Source of the DNA: Calliopum simillimum
Taxonomy: Eukaryota > Arthropoda > Insecta > Diptera > Lauxaniidae
Direction: 5' to 3'
DNA: 64,000 bases
Assembly: GCA_951812925.1 (NCBI GenBank)
Contig: OX638368.1
Location: 25,049,187-25,113,186 of the forward strand
This document shows positions 53,731 through 64,000 of the stretch, one piece after another (position 1 is the first letter of the stretch; every line of letters starts with the position of its first letter). The position numbers were made by a program, and so were the translations under genes. Below the pieces are notes generated by a model that worked only from the letters and a program-made list of their open reading frames with translations, was not told the origin of the DNA and made no database searches.

Positions 53731-54442
53731 TTAAGGGGACATTCGCCTTAGTAATTGAAACAAAAAACACTTTTTAAAAAATTTATTGTGAAAAAACTAT
53801 TATATTTATTGACAAAATTTCCTTTGGACATTGTTAAATATTGTCTAAAACATATGAACATTTTTTTTTTTATTTCTAGTTTCCCTTGGCTGCTGTAGAG
53901 GGCGTCATCCAAAAGTTACTTTTCAAACGGTAGAACATGTTGTAGACCTCCTTTAACAGATTTTTGAAAAATTCAAAATGGATTTTATTCTTCAGTCTCT
54001 AAACTATACAATAAGCCTCTAAAACTCATACTTTTTTATATTTTGAAGTTTTTGTATGAATATTTATGAAAAATACGAAAAAATTGAGGGACTTACCCTC
54101 AAAAAATGCCTCGTAAAAAGGGAAGGGGGGTATTTTTTAAAACTTTTAGAGGCTTATTGTTTAATATTTTTTATGAGTAATCGAATGCTCTTTGGTTTTT
54201 TAAAATCGGTCGAGTAGATTCGGAGAAAAATTTCCTACCAGTTTGAAAAGTAACTTTTGGATGACGCCCTACAGCAGCCAAGGAAAACTAAAAATAAAAA
54301 AATAAAAATTTTTTTCATATATTTTGGACAATATTTAACAATGTCCAAAAGAAATTTTGTCAATAAATATAACAGTTTTTTTATAATAAAATTTTAAAAA
54401 GTATTTTTTTGTTTTCAATTACAAAGGCGAATGTCCCCTTAA
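53731..54442. mobile_element. 712-bp palindromic element bounded by TTAA
   Basis: The ends TTAAGGGGACATTCGCC / GGCGAATGTCCCCTTAA are perfect inverts and begin and end at TTAA. The arms contain TTGGCTGCTGTAGAGGGCGT and GTTACTTTTCAAACGG words, complementary to the right arm. There is no frame. TTAA borders are the target preference of piggyBac-type elements, so a piggyBac-related MITE is possible. Confidence 0.75.
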
Positions 54443-54520
54443 AACAAAAAAAAAAAAAATAAAAATTTGGACAATTTTTGCGGGATAGGTTTTTGGGAGC
54501 TAAAAAAAAGGAGGAACAGA

Positions 54521-55912
54521 TACAGTTTAGCCTCCAAACGAAATTGTTTATAAACCATATATTTTCTTATGTGCTTTTAAAATCTAAGAATAAATATGGA
54601 ATCTAAGTGTCGCTCGGATCTGGTTTCGGAGATATAGACATCGGAAGTTCGGGATATAGCTTTTCTAAAAATCTATATAAGTTGAAAACGGCTGCATTGC
54701 CAAAATATAGGTGTCATATGAAAGGTAATTTAATAAGCTACAATATTGATTCAAAAATTTTTGAATTCTGGATCATAGTTTTCGAGATATTACGCATTTT
54801 CTGAAATTTGGACCGATTTAAAAAAAAAACTGTTTTTTTCCAAAAAATCCGTTATTAACCTACAGTTTTATTAACATATTTATAAAGTGTAATTCATCTC
54901 CTTCAAAATGATATAAAATTTAAACAACAATTTTTGATATTAATCCATTATAACCGAAAAAGTTAAAAATTATTTTAATGAATATTGGGAAGTTTTTTAA
55001 ATTTTTTTGATATGATGTGTTCTCTTTGACAATATGAACATTAAAATGAATTTTAATCGATTATATCTTATAGTATATCAAACACGAGCTTCGCTAGCTA
55101 CAGTAATTTTACATAAGAGTAGGGGTAGGTGGGCCGCAACTCAGGATTTGGAACTGCCAAAAATCCAATACCGGCTTCGCGACAGCCTTCGGCCGCGGAT
55201 TAGTCTATAATATATCCAACACCTAGTTTGCTAGCCACAGTAATTTTACATAAGAGTAGGGGTTTATCAATAAAACGCTTTTGCTTTATTTTAATTTTTT
55301 ATTTATATGTCCAATGGTCCAAATTTGTAAACCAATGCTTGATATAGTATAAATATAAACATTTCAAATATGTTTTAATGCTCATATTGTTAAAGAGAAC
55401 ACATCATATCAAAAAAATGTAAAATACTTCTCAAAATTCATCAAAATGATTTTTAATTTTTTCGGTTATAAAGGGTTAATATCAAAAATTTTTATTAAAG
55501 TGTTATATCATTTTAAAGGATATGAATTGAGCTTTATAAATATGTTAATAAAATTGTACAGTACCTAATAACGATTTTTTTTTTGGAAAAATAACGGTTT
55601 TTTTTTTTAAATCAGTCCAAATTTCAGAAAAGTCGTAATATCTCGAAAACTACGTGCCAGATTCCAAAAATGTTTTGATCTATATTGTAGCTTGTTAAGT
55701 TACCTTTCATATGACACCCATGTTTTGGAAATCAATGCAGTCTTTTTAACTTATATAGATTTTTAGAAAAGCTATATCCGCAACTTCCAATGTTTATATC
55801 TCCAAAACCAGATACGAGCGACACTTTTAGATTCCATATTTATTCTTAAATTTTAAAAGCACATAAGAAAATATTTGGTTTATAATCAATTTCGATTGGA
55901 GGCTAAACTGTA
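54521..55912. repeat. 1.4-kb palindromic repeat with TACAGTTTAGCCTCC ends
   Basis: TACAGTTTAGCCTCC (54521) is mirrored at 55898-55912. The arms carry AAGAATAAATATGGAATCTA and TTTCGGAGATATAGACATCG with their complements. The axis near 55170 holds two direct copies of CAGTAATTTTACATAAGAGT. It belongs to the same family as the fold-back around the gypsy element. Confidence 0.8.
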
Positions 55913-56103
55913 TTTAAGCCAAATTTTCGTATCGAAACGTGCACCAAGTGTTACCATTATTGCGTTTTATTGTCTCTTTCTTCTTTTCTCTCTTCTTTCT
56001 TTATTTATTTTTTTGACATTGAATTCAATTTCGACGCAAGTATTTTTATTTATTTACAACGAAGTTGAAGTGCTATTATTAAATGAAAATATAAATATAT
56101 AAA

Positions 56104-58918
56104 ATGGACTTAACATGTAGGACATGTCTACGTAAAACTGATAATTCTTATAGAACTAAAATGCACCTAATGTATGAGGAAACTTCAATGGGGGATAATG
56201 GCACCAAATTTGAAGAGATTCGCTTAAAGTTGGAACGACTTACTGGATTCAAAGTGAGTAAATGAGTAAACCAGTAAAATTTTTAGTTCTGGTTAAGGCA
56301 ATAGTAAGCATCACGGAGCTGCGACAACATGATGTTTTGATAGAATGAAATCATAGTTATGTAGTCAGGGTTGTCCGTGAAATACGCCTTTAGCCAGGTT
56401 GATGGAGGGAGGACTCCTCAGGTCGGACAAAAGATGATTAAAAGCGTATTACTTAGGGGATGTCCTTAAAGGGTAGTGGGGGAGGTGGGCGTGGTGCTAA
56501 TTCGGACATTTTAAAATTCGTGAACATTAGCGGACGTCTTTGCTACACGAAAATTCTGGATAAGTACATGATTTTCGTCAACTATAGCCATATATAATTT
56601 CTTATTATGATATATAAATTGCAATTACAGATTAAACTGGAAAAAACATGGCCTAATCGAATATGTCAGACTTGCTTGGAGTCGTTATATGCAGCACACG
56701 ATTTCCAAATGATGTGCATAGAAAACCAAGAAAAATTAGAAAATGTATGCACGACCAGCAAAGTTAATGCAAATATTATTTATTTAATTCTTAGTTCCAT
56801 TCCAGATAAAACTAGAAGAAACAATCGAATCCAACGATTTAAATTATACATTTGGACATAACTCTGAAGAAGAAATTGGAAACTCTGATTTCGAAACAGA
56901 ACAGAAAAATAGGGTAGGTAATTAAAGTTCAAACGCATATCACTTTAGTACAAAAAGTTAAATTTCTACAACTATTTAGATTATATCGGAAACTTTAAGA
57001 GAAGAAGCTATAGACTATGTGGAAAAAGAAATAAAAAATTCTACCACAAGGAAAAGAAAATCTCGTAAACGTATTACTACTATTAAGGCTGTTCATAACA
57101 AGGTACAAAAACAAAATTCACATAAAAGCCAAAAAACATTACAAAAAGCTGCAAGTCCAAGAGAAACTAAAACAGATCCCGTAGGTGAAGTTAAAAATAG
57201 TTTGGAAGCACAGAATAATGAAAATCACATCGCAATAGCACCGACGTCCGCCAAAAGCTTAGAATTAAAAGTTATCTGTGAAATTTGCGGACTAAAGTTT
57301 AGAAATGAAAGTGTACTTACGCTACATATGCGAAGACATTTGCAAATTAAACCATTTGAATGCGAGTATGTTAAAATTGATATGTACTCACTCCTCGATT
57401 TGCACGGTACTTGCAATACATGACTCCACTTAGAGGTATCTTGTCTCATTCTACCGTGCAAATCGATGGATTTATGTATGTAAATACAAGTAAATAATAT
57501 GTATTAATTTGTTGCTTAAAAGTATATTTCATTATTCTTAGGACTTGCAGGAAATGTTTTGTATCTAAACAGCAGGTAAAGCGACATATGCGTGTTCATA
57601 CCGGTGATCGGCCATACACTTGCAAATTTTGTGATCGTAAATTTGGTGATTTGAGTACAATCATAAGGCATGAAAGGTAAGTGCCTTTAATTATTGAATT
57701 TTAGTCTTATTTTAAAGAATTTTTTTTTTTTTTTTTTAGAACACATACCAAAGAACGACCTTATGTTTGCAAGTGCTGCAATAAAAGTTTTACACGTTTA
57801 TCATGCATGAAGGATCATATGGTGGCACATACTGGAGAAAAAATGTTTAGGTTTGATTTTAAATTCGTCAGTTAATGAGAAACTGACGCTTTTTGCAAAT
57901 ATGGAAAATAGACTCAAAAAATGTAGAATTTCTCATTAAACTAATGAATTAAAAAGACAAATATTTTTAACACTCTCTTTTTCGATAAGTTAAGGAATTA
58001 CAGCAATATTCAGTTTTTTAGTGCGAGTTTAAACTAACTTAAGTTAACTTTTTATTGCTATGATGACAATGATTCCATCCATCATTGGATTTTCGTAAAC
58101 TATAATTTCTGTTGTTTTCAAAGAAATTTTAAAAGTCATCGAACATGTGACTTTGCCACTCACGTCTCTTTCTTGTTGGTGGTCTCAAGCTATTAAGCTT
58201 AGCGGCAAATGCTCCCTCCTCCTTTTACATATCTGATGTTGTCGCCGATTGAATGTGGCGCCAATCTCGACGCGTCCACATCAATAATAACCAAATCCCC
58301 ACCATCAAATACCCTAAAATCCACAGGGTGACATAGGATAACCTATACAAATTTTAAAAACATGCTACTGAGGCTTGCTCCAAATTAAGTAAAAGAAGAC
58401 TCCCGAGTGCCCTTGCCGGGAAAGGGGGGGGGGAAAGGGCTGAGTATAAAGAGAACCTAGTCGCGACATGCAAGACGATCCATTTTGAATCATCCCATTT
58501 GGTCCCTGGCAGATATGCAATGAAGCAGACTTCAGGCTAGATGGAATAGTGCCTTTTGTATTGTCATTTCATGTCCTATCCTGACCAACTGCACAATGAA
58601 ACAGTGCTAAATTTCTAGACACTCAACTATACTAATAGACGAAAGGAATATTTATTTCTCTAATTTAGAGACTTCACTTGCCACAAACAAATCAAAGAGA
58701 TAGCGACTCATTTCCTCTAAGCATTGATTATTTATTTTGATTCCGCTCTGCTTTTCGATATTAAAGCCATTAATTCTCTTTTGGATTTTAATTGCAGATG
58801 TGATCCTTGCAAGAAAGTATTTGGAAATAACAAATTGTTAAAACAGCATATGGGAACACTTGTACATAAACAAGTAGTGGCAAGTGAATTGAAAAAAGAA
58901 ACGCAAACAGAAATATGA
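56104..58918 (+). CDS. ZAD and C2H2 zinc-finger protein, 7 exons
   Basis: Exons: 56104-56253, 56631-56744, 56806-56913, 56980-57365, 57542-57676, 57740-57850, 58798-58918. All junctions are GT-AG and join in frame to 374 codons. The N-terminus is a zinc-finger-associated domain: Cys5, Cys8 (CRTC) and Cys62, Cys65 (CQTC) are its four zinc ligands. A basic linker (TTRKRKSRKRIT) follows, probably nuclear localising. There are five C2H2 fingers from about residue 224: CEICGLKF..HMRRH, CETCRKCF..HMRVH, CKFCDRKF..HERTH, CKCCNKSF..HMVAH and an atypical CDPCKKVF..HMGTLVH with a longer His spacing. TGD/TKE/TGE linkers join several fingers. ZAD proteins are insect nuclear DNA-binding regulators; the target is unknown. 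The donor of exon 6 (AG|GTTTGA) is weak. Confidence 0.9.
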
Positions 58919-59348
58919 AATATTTATGCAGCGAGAAATATGTCTTTTATATTTAAATGTCATAAGAATTATTATTAAATAGTTAATAAATTTATAATTT
59001 TTTACACATTATATTTTTGAAAATATTCACTTAATTTTCTTTACAATTTTTTGTATATTGATAATAATTATTACAACTTTATTAGACCAGAGTGATTTTA
59101 CGTAAGTGACGCTTAAACAAGACGATAAACCCAACTTATTCGTAGGACTGTAATAGTTTTTGAGCCCTCTATATTCAAAATTCAATGATGAAAAGTAAAA
59201 ATTCTGAAAAAAAAACTTTTCTTGGAAATTGCAATGGAAAAAAATTAATTTGGCAGGTACAGAAGCAACTGTTGTATGCGTGATTCTACCCATGAAGGAA
59301 GGAAGCAAGATGTACCTTATTTTCAGCCGTTTTTTTTTTTTTTGCATC

Positions 59349-59640
59349 AGATCATCGGGAAAATGTTAAATTTGATACATGCGCCAATTGCAAATTCCAA
59401 TAAACATTCCATGGCCGACATCAGCCTAAGCACTTGTAATTTTTAGGCAGTCCACGCAACATATTTTCTAGACATAATTCATGCCCGGCGCGATAAAATT
59501 TTGATATCTTTAGATCTAAGTATTGAACCTGTTAAAATCTATCGTAGCATTTTTCTGAAGGATTTTCTGTATTATGATAAAAGAAGAAAATGATTTTAGA
59601 ATTATTTATTTTATATCTAACATTTAATGTTTAGATTTTT
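59349..59640 (-). pseudogene. Dead copy of farnesyltransferase-beta exon 2
   Basis: Aligns with 50848-51130, most of the second coding exon and some of its upstream intron. The splice acceptor is destroyed (complement CTAA at the real gene, ATAA here), and small indels and substitutions break the frame. No other transferase exons are present. It lies downstream of the intact zinc-finger gene on the opposite strand, as the real gene lies next to the broken finger exon. Confidence 0.88.
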
Positions 59641-61358
59641 ATGACCAGTGACCAAAATTGTTGATTATTTTAAGCTTGCCATTAAAAATAGTACTATCGC
59701 CCAACAGTTTAGGCTCGCGTGTGTCCTGGCTGTAAGTGTACTGTAAGTTTCGTTCCTTTTTGGGAACAGCTACTGGAGCTTTATTTATTGGACTAAAACA
59801 GTTTTCATCAATTTCAATATTACAAAAAAGAATAGTAAAAAATGTACATACATAATTTTATCCTTTGCTATTGCAATTAACAAAAAACATTAAGGGATCG
59901 TTAAGAATTTAAAATATTATAAATAAAAATTAAGAATGTAAAAATGCAAAAATAATTGAAGCGGTCATGGCGGAAACCTCATAAGTTAAACGAATAGAAT
60001 TTTTCAGAAATCAATAAAAACTGTTTTATTCACAAATCTGTGGACTTTTGGCAAAACAACCTAAGTCGAGATAAGACAATTCTCTAGGATTTTAGTTCTA
60101 AATATAAAATTCAAATACGCTTCTATTGGTATAATCGCCATGTCTCTATGATTTCTTAAGGGTGTCCCATAGTTCACGCAAGATTTGAATCATGCTTCTA
60201 AGAGATAACGTAGACCGAAATATTGTCAAAACGGGTTTTTTGCACTTTTATGTCTTTTTAGGTTAGGATATCTTTGAAGAAAAACAAGATATCAACATAA
60301 TTTAAATTAGGTTTTAAAGGAAAAGATTGGGGCTTTCAAGTATCTGAGCCAAATTTGACGAATAAATGGCAAAAAACGATTTTTTTTTGTTTTTAGGTTA
60401 CAATATCTCATAAACTAAACATGATAGAGCAATTCTGAGGTTGGATTCGCGTTGAACATCGCAAAACAAATCGATTGTGATTATTTTAATTTTTCTTTAA
60501 TGTAGTTAAAAATTTTTTTTTCTTTTTGTATGGGAAAATGCCCCAATTGGAAAAATCGAAATATTTTCAAAAAGGAATCAGCTACGATTTTGATTTAAAG
60601 TGATATTTCATCAGAATAACATTACAAACACTCGGAGACATTCAGTATGCGTTGCCATTTTAGTTGAACTTAATGATGCTTCAGGAGCAGTGTGTGGTGT
60701 TGGCACTTACGTATTCATATTAATGAATCCACTATTCCAGGAATACTACATCGTGCTCAACCACTCTGCTATGTATGCCATGAAACTCACCAATTGAGAT
60801 CAAATCAAACTTAAACCATTCATTTAATTCAATTTTGTATACTCTTTCATATTATAGCCTCTTTCCACCGAAGTAAATCATATCGTTAAATCCTACCAGT
60901 ATCCACCGACCGAAATAGACTTATTTTTGGCAGTAAATGTGAAAAGCAGTAAAATTAAACATGTCTTTTATTTTCTTCTTAATATTTATCTTCCAGTTGC
61001 TTTGTGTTTAATGACATTTGACGACAATTGTCAAAGTTCAGGGGTGCCACTTGATCGAAAATAACACAAAATCGGTAGGCTTGCTGTGATTAACGCACAG
61101 ATTTAAGTTAAATCTCAGCAGAAATAGATTTAATTTTTTAAGAAACTGACTTAAATCACCTCATAAATTTGTGTTGGAAACAGGCTATAATGTTGACGAG
61201 AACTTCTCAACTAGTTGAGATTGTCGTAGTTGTGACATCATAATCTCAATCAGTTGAGAAAAAAGTAGTAGAGAATGGTTACATAAATGGATTCAAAAGA
61301 AGAATTATCTTATAATTTTTCTGTTAGACATCAAACATTTGATCTCTTTGAGTAAGTG
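59641..61358. other. AT-rich intergenic DNA, nothing recognised
   Basis: No coding frame with codon structure, no long inverted repeat and no element ends were found. Short frames here are low-complexity and have no recognisable domains. Confidence 0.4.
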
Positions 61359-61465
61359 CTGGTTCACACAACAAACTAAATTATCGGGCGATGGTACTTT
61401 TTGTAGGCAAGCGGTGAGTAGCGGTCCCTCCGCTTGTCTATAAATTGTACTATCGCCCGATTTTC
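61359..61465. repeat. Hairpin repeat related to the one at 47003-47178
   Basis: Starts with GCTGGTTCACACAACAAACTA, nearly the same as 47158-47178. Stems are ATCGGGCGATGGTAC / GTACTATCGCCCGAT and GGCAAGCGG / CCGCTTGTC; the TTTGTAGGCAARCGG word is also shared with 47039. Confidence 0.6.
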
Positions 61466-61567
61466 ATAATGCGCAATTTTTCAAATTCAGAATTAAACAA
61501 TATACAGTTTATACTTATTACCGTGAAAAATTTTAACATTTTGAATATGACACTTTTAAAAACTTAT

Positions 61568-61910
61568 AAGCCGTGTTCACGATCCGGAGCATTTAGACTT
61601 GCAAAGTAGCAAAATAGCAATAATTTCCACTTGATTGTGAGCAATATTAAAAGTATAAACATTGCAAGCTACGAAAAAATGTATTTCTCTGAGAAAATCG
61701 TATGAGCAAAGAGAACGAGAGAATAAAAAAAAATTTTTATTTGAAAAATGACATGATATTTTTATGCTATAGGTTTTTAGTATAGAAAATGTAAATGTAA
61801 ATGCAAATTCAATCCTATATATTTTGTTGTTGTATAGCAAAATTTTTCAACACCTATTTACAAATGCTATGATGCAAGACCTTTTGCACCGGATCGTGAA
61901 CATGGCTATA
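61568..61910. mobile_element. Palindrome-ended MITE with GTGTTCACGATCCGG ends
   Basis: AGCCGTGTTCACGATCCGGAG at the left and CACCGGATCGTGAACATGGCT at the right are inverted. About 340 bases, with no coding frame on either strand that I credit. It lies immediately upstream of the secreted-protein gene. Confidence 0.7.
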
Positions 61911-61954
61911 CTTATATTTTGTAAATGCTTTTTTTCTTTCTAATTTTCAGTCAA

Positions 61955-63004
61955 ATGTGGGACTTAATAATTTTGCTAATATTGGGCTTTCTGCTAAATT
62001 TTACAAATGCTGCCATTTCTATTACCAAGATTACTGCACGTGTACCTAATGAAAATGATATAGGTTTAATATTCGGTAAGTGTTTTTAAGATAAAGTAAT
62101 TTTGTACAATGATTCCTAATTACTGAAACATCCACAGACTTATGCATGGTAAATACTGCTACCGAGGATAAGGAATTGCTGGAATTTATTATACGATCAG
62201 ATGGAGAATGTTGCTTAAATTTGACAGAAGATGGACAAATGATGACTGGTGTAAGTTGATTTTGAAATTTTAGTTACAATAGCATATAATGGAATTATTT
62301 AGGCTGGTCGAATAGTTGGTGGTAACTTTGGTTACATAGAACCAGGCTCATCGGAAACAGTTTCTTTGATATGGCCAACGGTGGTAAGCATAAAAACGTT
62401 ATCATTTTATAGAATTTAAAATAAATCTTTTGTTTTCCACATTTTTAGTCGCTTTTTAATAGAGTTGGCTCGTGTCCAATAGTAATAACTGCTATTAACT
62501 CAAAGAGTGAACAATGCAATACAAAGCATATTTTACATTTCGACACACGTTTTGAGACGCTAGATCCAGAGGAGCGCACGCTGCGGAAACGTGATTATTA
62601 ATTTTTTTTTACAGCGAAGTAGCCGTCAACATTTTTATAATATTTTTTTTTTTTTGTACGGTAATGTAGGTAAGGAATATAAAGATTGTGAAAATTGGGA
62701 TAAGGAATATTTGAAAAACTGCACACCAGTCGATTGTGAAGAACGCTATTTTGGGCGTCGCAGCTATTATAATGTAACATCAGAGCAATGTGAGGAAGTA
62801 GCGCGATGTACGGAATCTACAGAGGTAGCTTTTCAAATGGTAATGCAAGAAATTTTTAATCACATTCATAATTATTTTTAGATATACGATATATACTCTA
62901 ATGAATGTATTGACACAAAGAATTTTTGTAATGAAGAGGATATTGAAAATATCAAAAAAGGACTATTTGAAGAAAACAATCTAAGTCTGAAGCCAGATTC
63001 ACCG
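61955..63004 (+). CDS. Unrecognised cysteine-rich secreted protein, 3' partial, 6 visible exons
   Basis: Exons: 61955-62075, 62138-62250, 62303-62383, 62449-62590, 62670-62824, 62882-63004. All have GT-AG ends and join in frame for 245 codons, and the gene continues beyond a donor at 63005. An acceptor (TTTTCAG) four bases before the ATG implies an upstream 5' UTR exon. The first ~20 residues (MWDLIILLILGFLLNFTNA) are a clear signal peptide. Three N-glycosylation sequons (NLT, NCT, NVT) and at least twelve cysteines suggest an extracellular or membrane-anchored product. The second half has a Cys-dense block (KNCTPVDCEERYFG, SEQCEEVARC). LRKR at the exon 4/5 join could be a furin-type site. 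I do not recognise the family. The exon 4 donor (AAC|GTGATT) is the least certain junction; without it a stop (TAA) would end the protein at about residue 153. Confidence 0.75.
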
Positions 63005-64000
63005 GTAAGATTTAAATAGTTGTGTATTGATTTGTTTGTTCAAACTGTATTGAAATTTTTGAGAAACTTGCGTTATCAAGTTTTTGAATTTTATATTTGC
63101 TGGACATTACAAAGTACTTAACACGTATTGGCTTGGATCTTGTTCATATACCTATAATTCCTAGCTTTCACGAGGAAATTTTTTAAAGAAAGTTTTGATT
63201 TTGTAAGCAAAAGTAGGGGAACGAAAATAAACTTTGTTATTGTTCCTCATTCAAAGCGAGATATGAAAAAATTTTATTTAATTTTTTCAACTTATTTTGT
63301 GTCGTTTTAGGTGGAAAAATGGTCAACTTTTTTTCAAAGTAACATTTTCCAAATGTTTAGGATTCTCGTGTTATTTAAGTCTCGAAAACGAATCGGGGTA
63401 CCGAACAATTTTATCTAATTTTTTTCGTCTTATTTTGGATTATTTTATTTCGTCAAATCTAACTTCTCTTGAAATTTCTTCAGTTTTGTCGTATTTTTGA
63501 AGCTTCGGTATCTTAAAACCGAAGTGAGATATTTTTTTGACCTTTTTCGGTCAATTTATAAAAAGGCATTGTCAAATGGATAGGCCACGGAAATCGAAGT
63601 ATTCCCGATTGTTTAGTAAATGCAATGTTCGGCCACTTTAGTATTTTAAAAATTTTTGTCTGTGTCTGTCGAATTTGCAGGGTTCTATTTCGGATCTGAA
63701 ATTTAATTACATTACAAAATACTTATAGCACTGTAGTTGGCAATGATGCTAAGGGCGTACAGTGGTCTATGAGAAAGAGCTAGGCGGTCATAACTCTAAA
63801 AATTTTTGTATTAAAAGTAATATTTTTTTTGAACCAATTTAAAGCTAAATATCTAGATAACATATTTCAAGTACCAGAATACCAAGAAATAATACCATTT
63901 TTGAGATTTCGCGTCTTAAACTTGATGAATTCAGAAAATGGTAATATTTTACAAAAATCTTTTAAAATAGTGAAAATTTAAATGAGTGCATCTTCAAAAC
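63005..64000 (+). other. Intron of the secreted-protein gene (no further exon identified)
   Basis: It starts with the donor CCG|GTAAGA. An acceptor-like CGTTTTAG occurs at about 63303-63310, but the frame that follows lacks cysteines and stops quickly, so I do not call it an exon. The rest is AT-rich, with a small hairpin AGCTTCGGT..ACCGAAG near 63500. Confidence 0.45.

Noticed and set aside
62591..62881. Start of a separate gene at 62591
   Set aside because: The open frame begins in what is better read as an intron. The coding part from 62670 joins in phase to the upstream exons.
63311..63418. A seventh exon of the secreted-protein gene
   Set aside because: An acceptor-like CGTTTTAG precedes it, but the frame has no cysteines, runs to a stop quickly and has no clear donor.

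Overview
The window looks like euchromatin from a higher fly (Diptera, Schizophora), most likely a tephritid-like true fruit fly. The basis is short GT-AG introns, insect-type ATRX/XNP, MED28, farnesyltransferase-beta and ZAD zinc-finger genes, and I-, jockey-, copia-, Ty3/gypsy-, mariner- and hAT-type elements. The species cannot be fixed from the sequence alone.

Host genes, left to right. (1) XNP/ATRX-like chromatin remodeller, plus strand, 1-12639, 5' end outside the window, three visible exons; its 8.6-kb first visible intron is filled with transposons. (2) MED28, minus strand, 45032-45679, single exon. (3) Farnesyltransferase beta subunit, minus strand, 49630-51227, six coding exons. (4) A ZAD-C2H2 zinc-finger gene, plus strand, 56104-58918, seven exons. 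(5) The 5' part of an unrecognised cysteine-rich secreted protein gene, plus strand, 61955-63004, continuing past what I can follow. XNP, MED28 and the ZAD protein act in chromatin or transcription and the transferase lipidates CAAX proteins. Nothing suggests that they work as one unit.

Mobile DNA makes up most of 1.7-44.4 kb. In the XNP intron an I-clade LINE (about 1690-9710, minus) holds a 5'-truncated CR1/jockey-superfamily LINE (about 4166-7840), which holds a mariner (6122-7289). Between XNP and MED28 lie a 2.2-kb palindromic repeat (13648-15859) and a complete but broken copia element (17436-22520, TSD TTGAT) sitting between the inverted arms of a repeat with tRNA-like heads. Then comes a jockey LINE (23442-44400) cut in two by a hAT-type element (25064-44083, 8-bp TSD). 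The hAT itself contains a second hAT-like element, two fold-back elements and, inside one fold-back, a full Ty3/gypsy retrotransposon (27451-40765, TSD ATTA) with 3.38-kb near-identical LTRs and intact gag and pol frames. From 44 to 64 kb the spaces between genes hold many short palindromic (MITE or fold-back) elements.

Two gene-level duplications stand out. A 112-bp copy of the MED28 translation start lies 987 bp upstream of the gene. A block joining the last zinc-finger exon to farnesyltransferase-beta exists twice about 9.8 kb apart: one copy keeps the transferase and has a broken finger exon, the other keeps the finger gene and has only a dead transferase exon.

All coordinates and homologies were read by eye; no alignment or database search was run.
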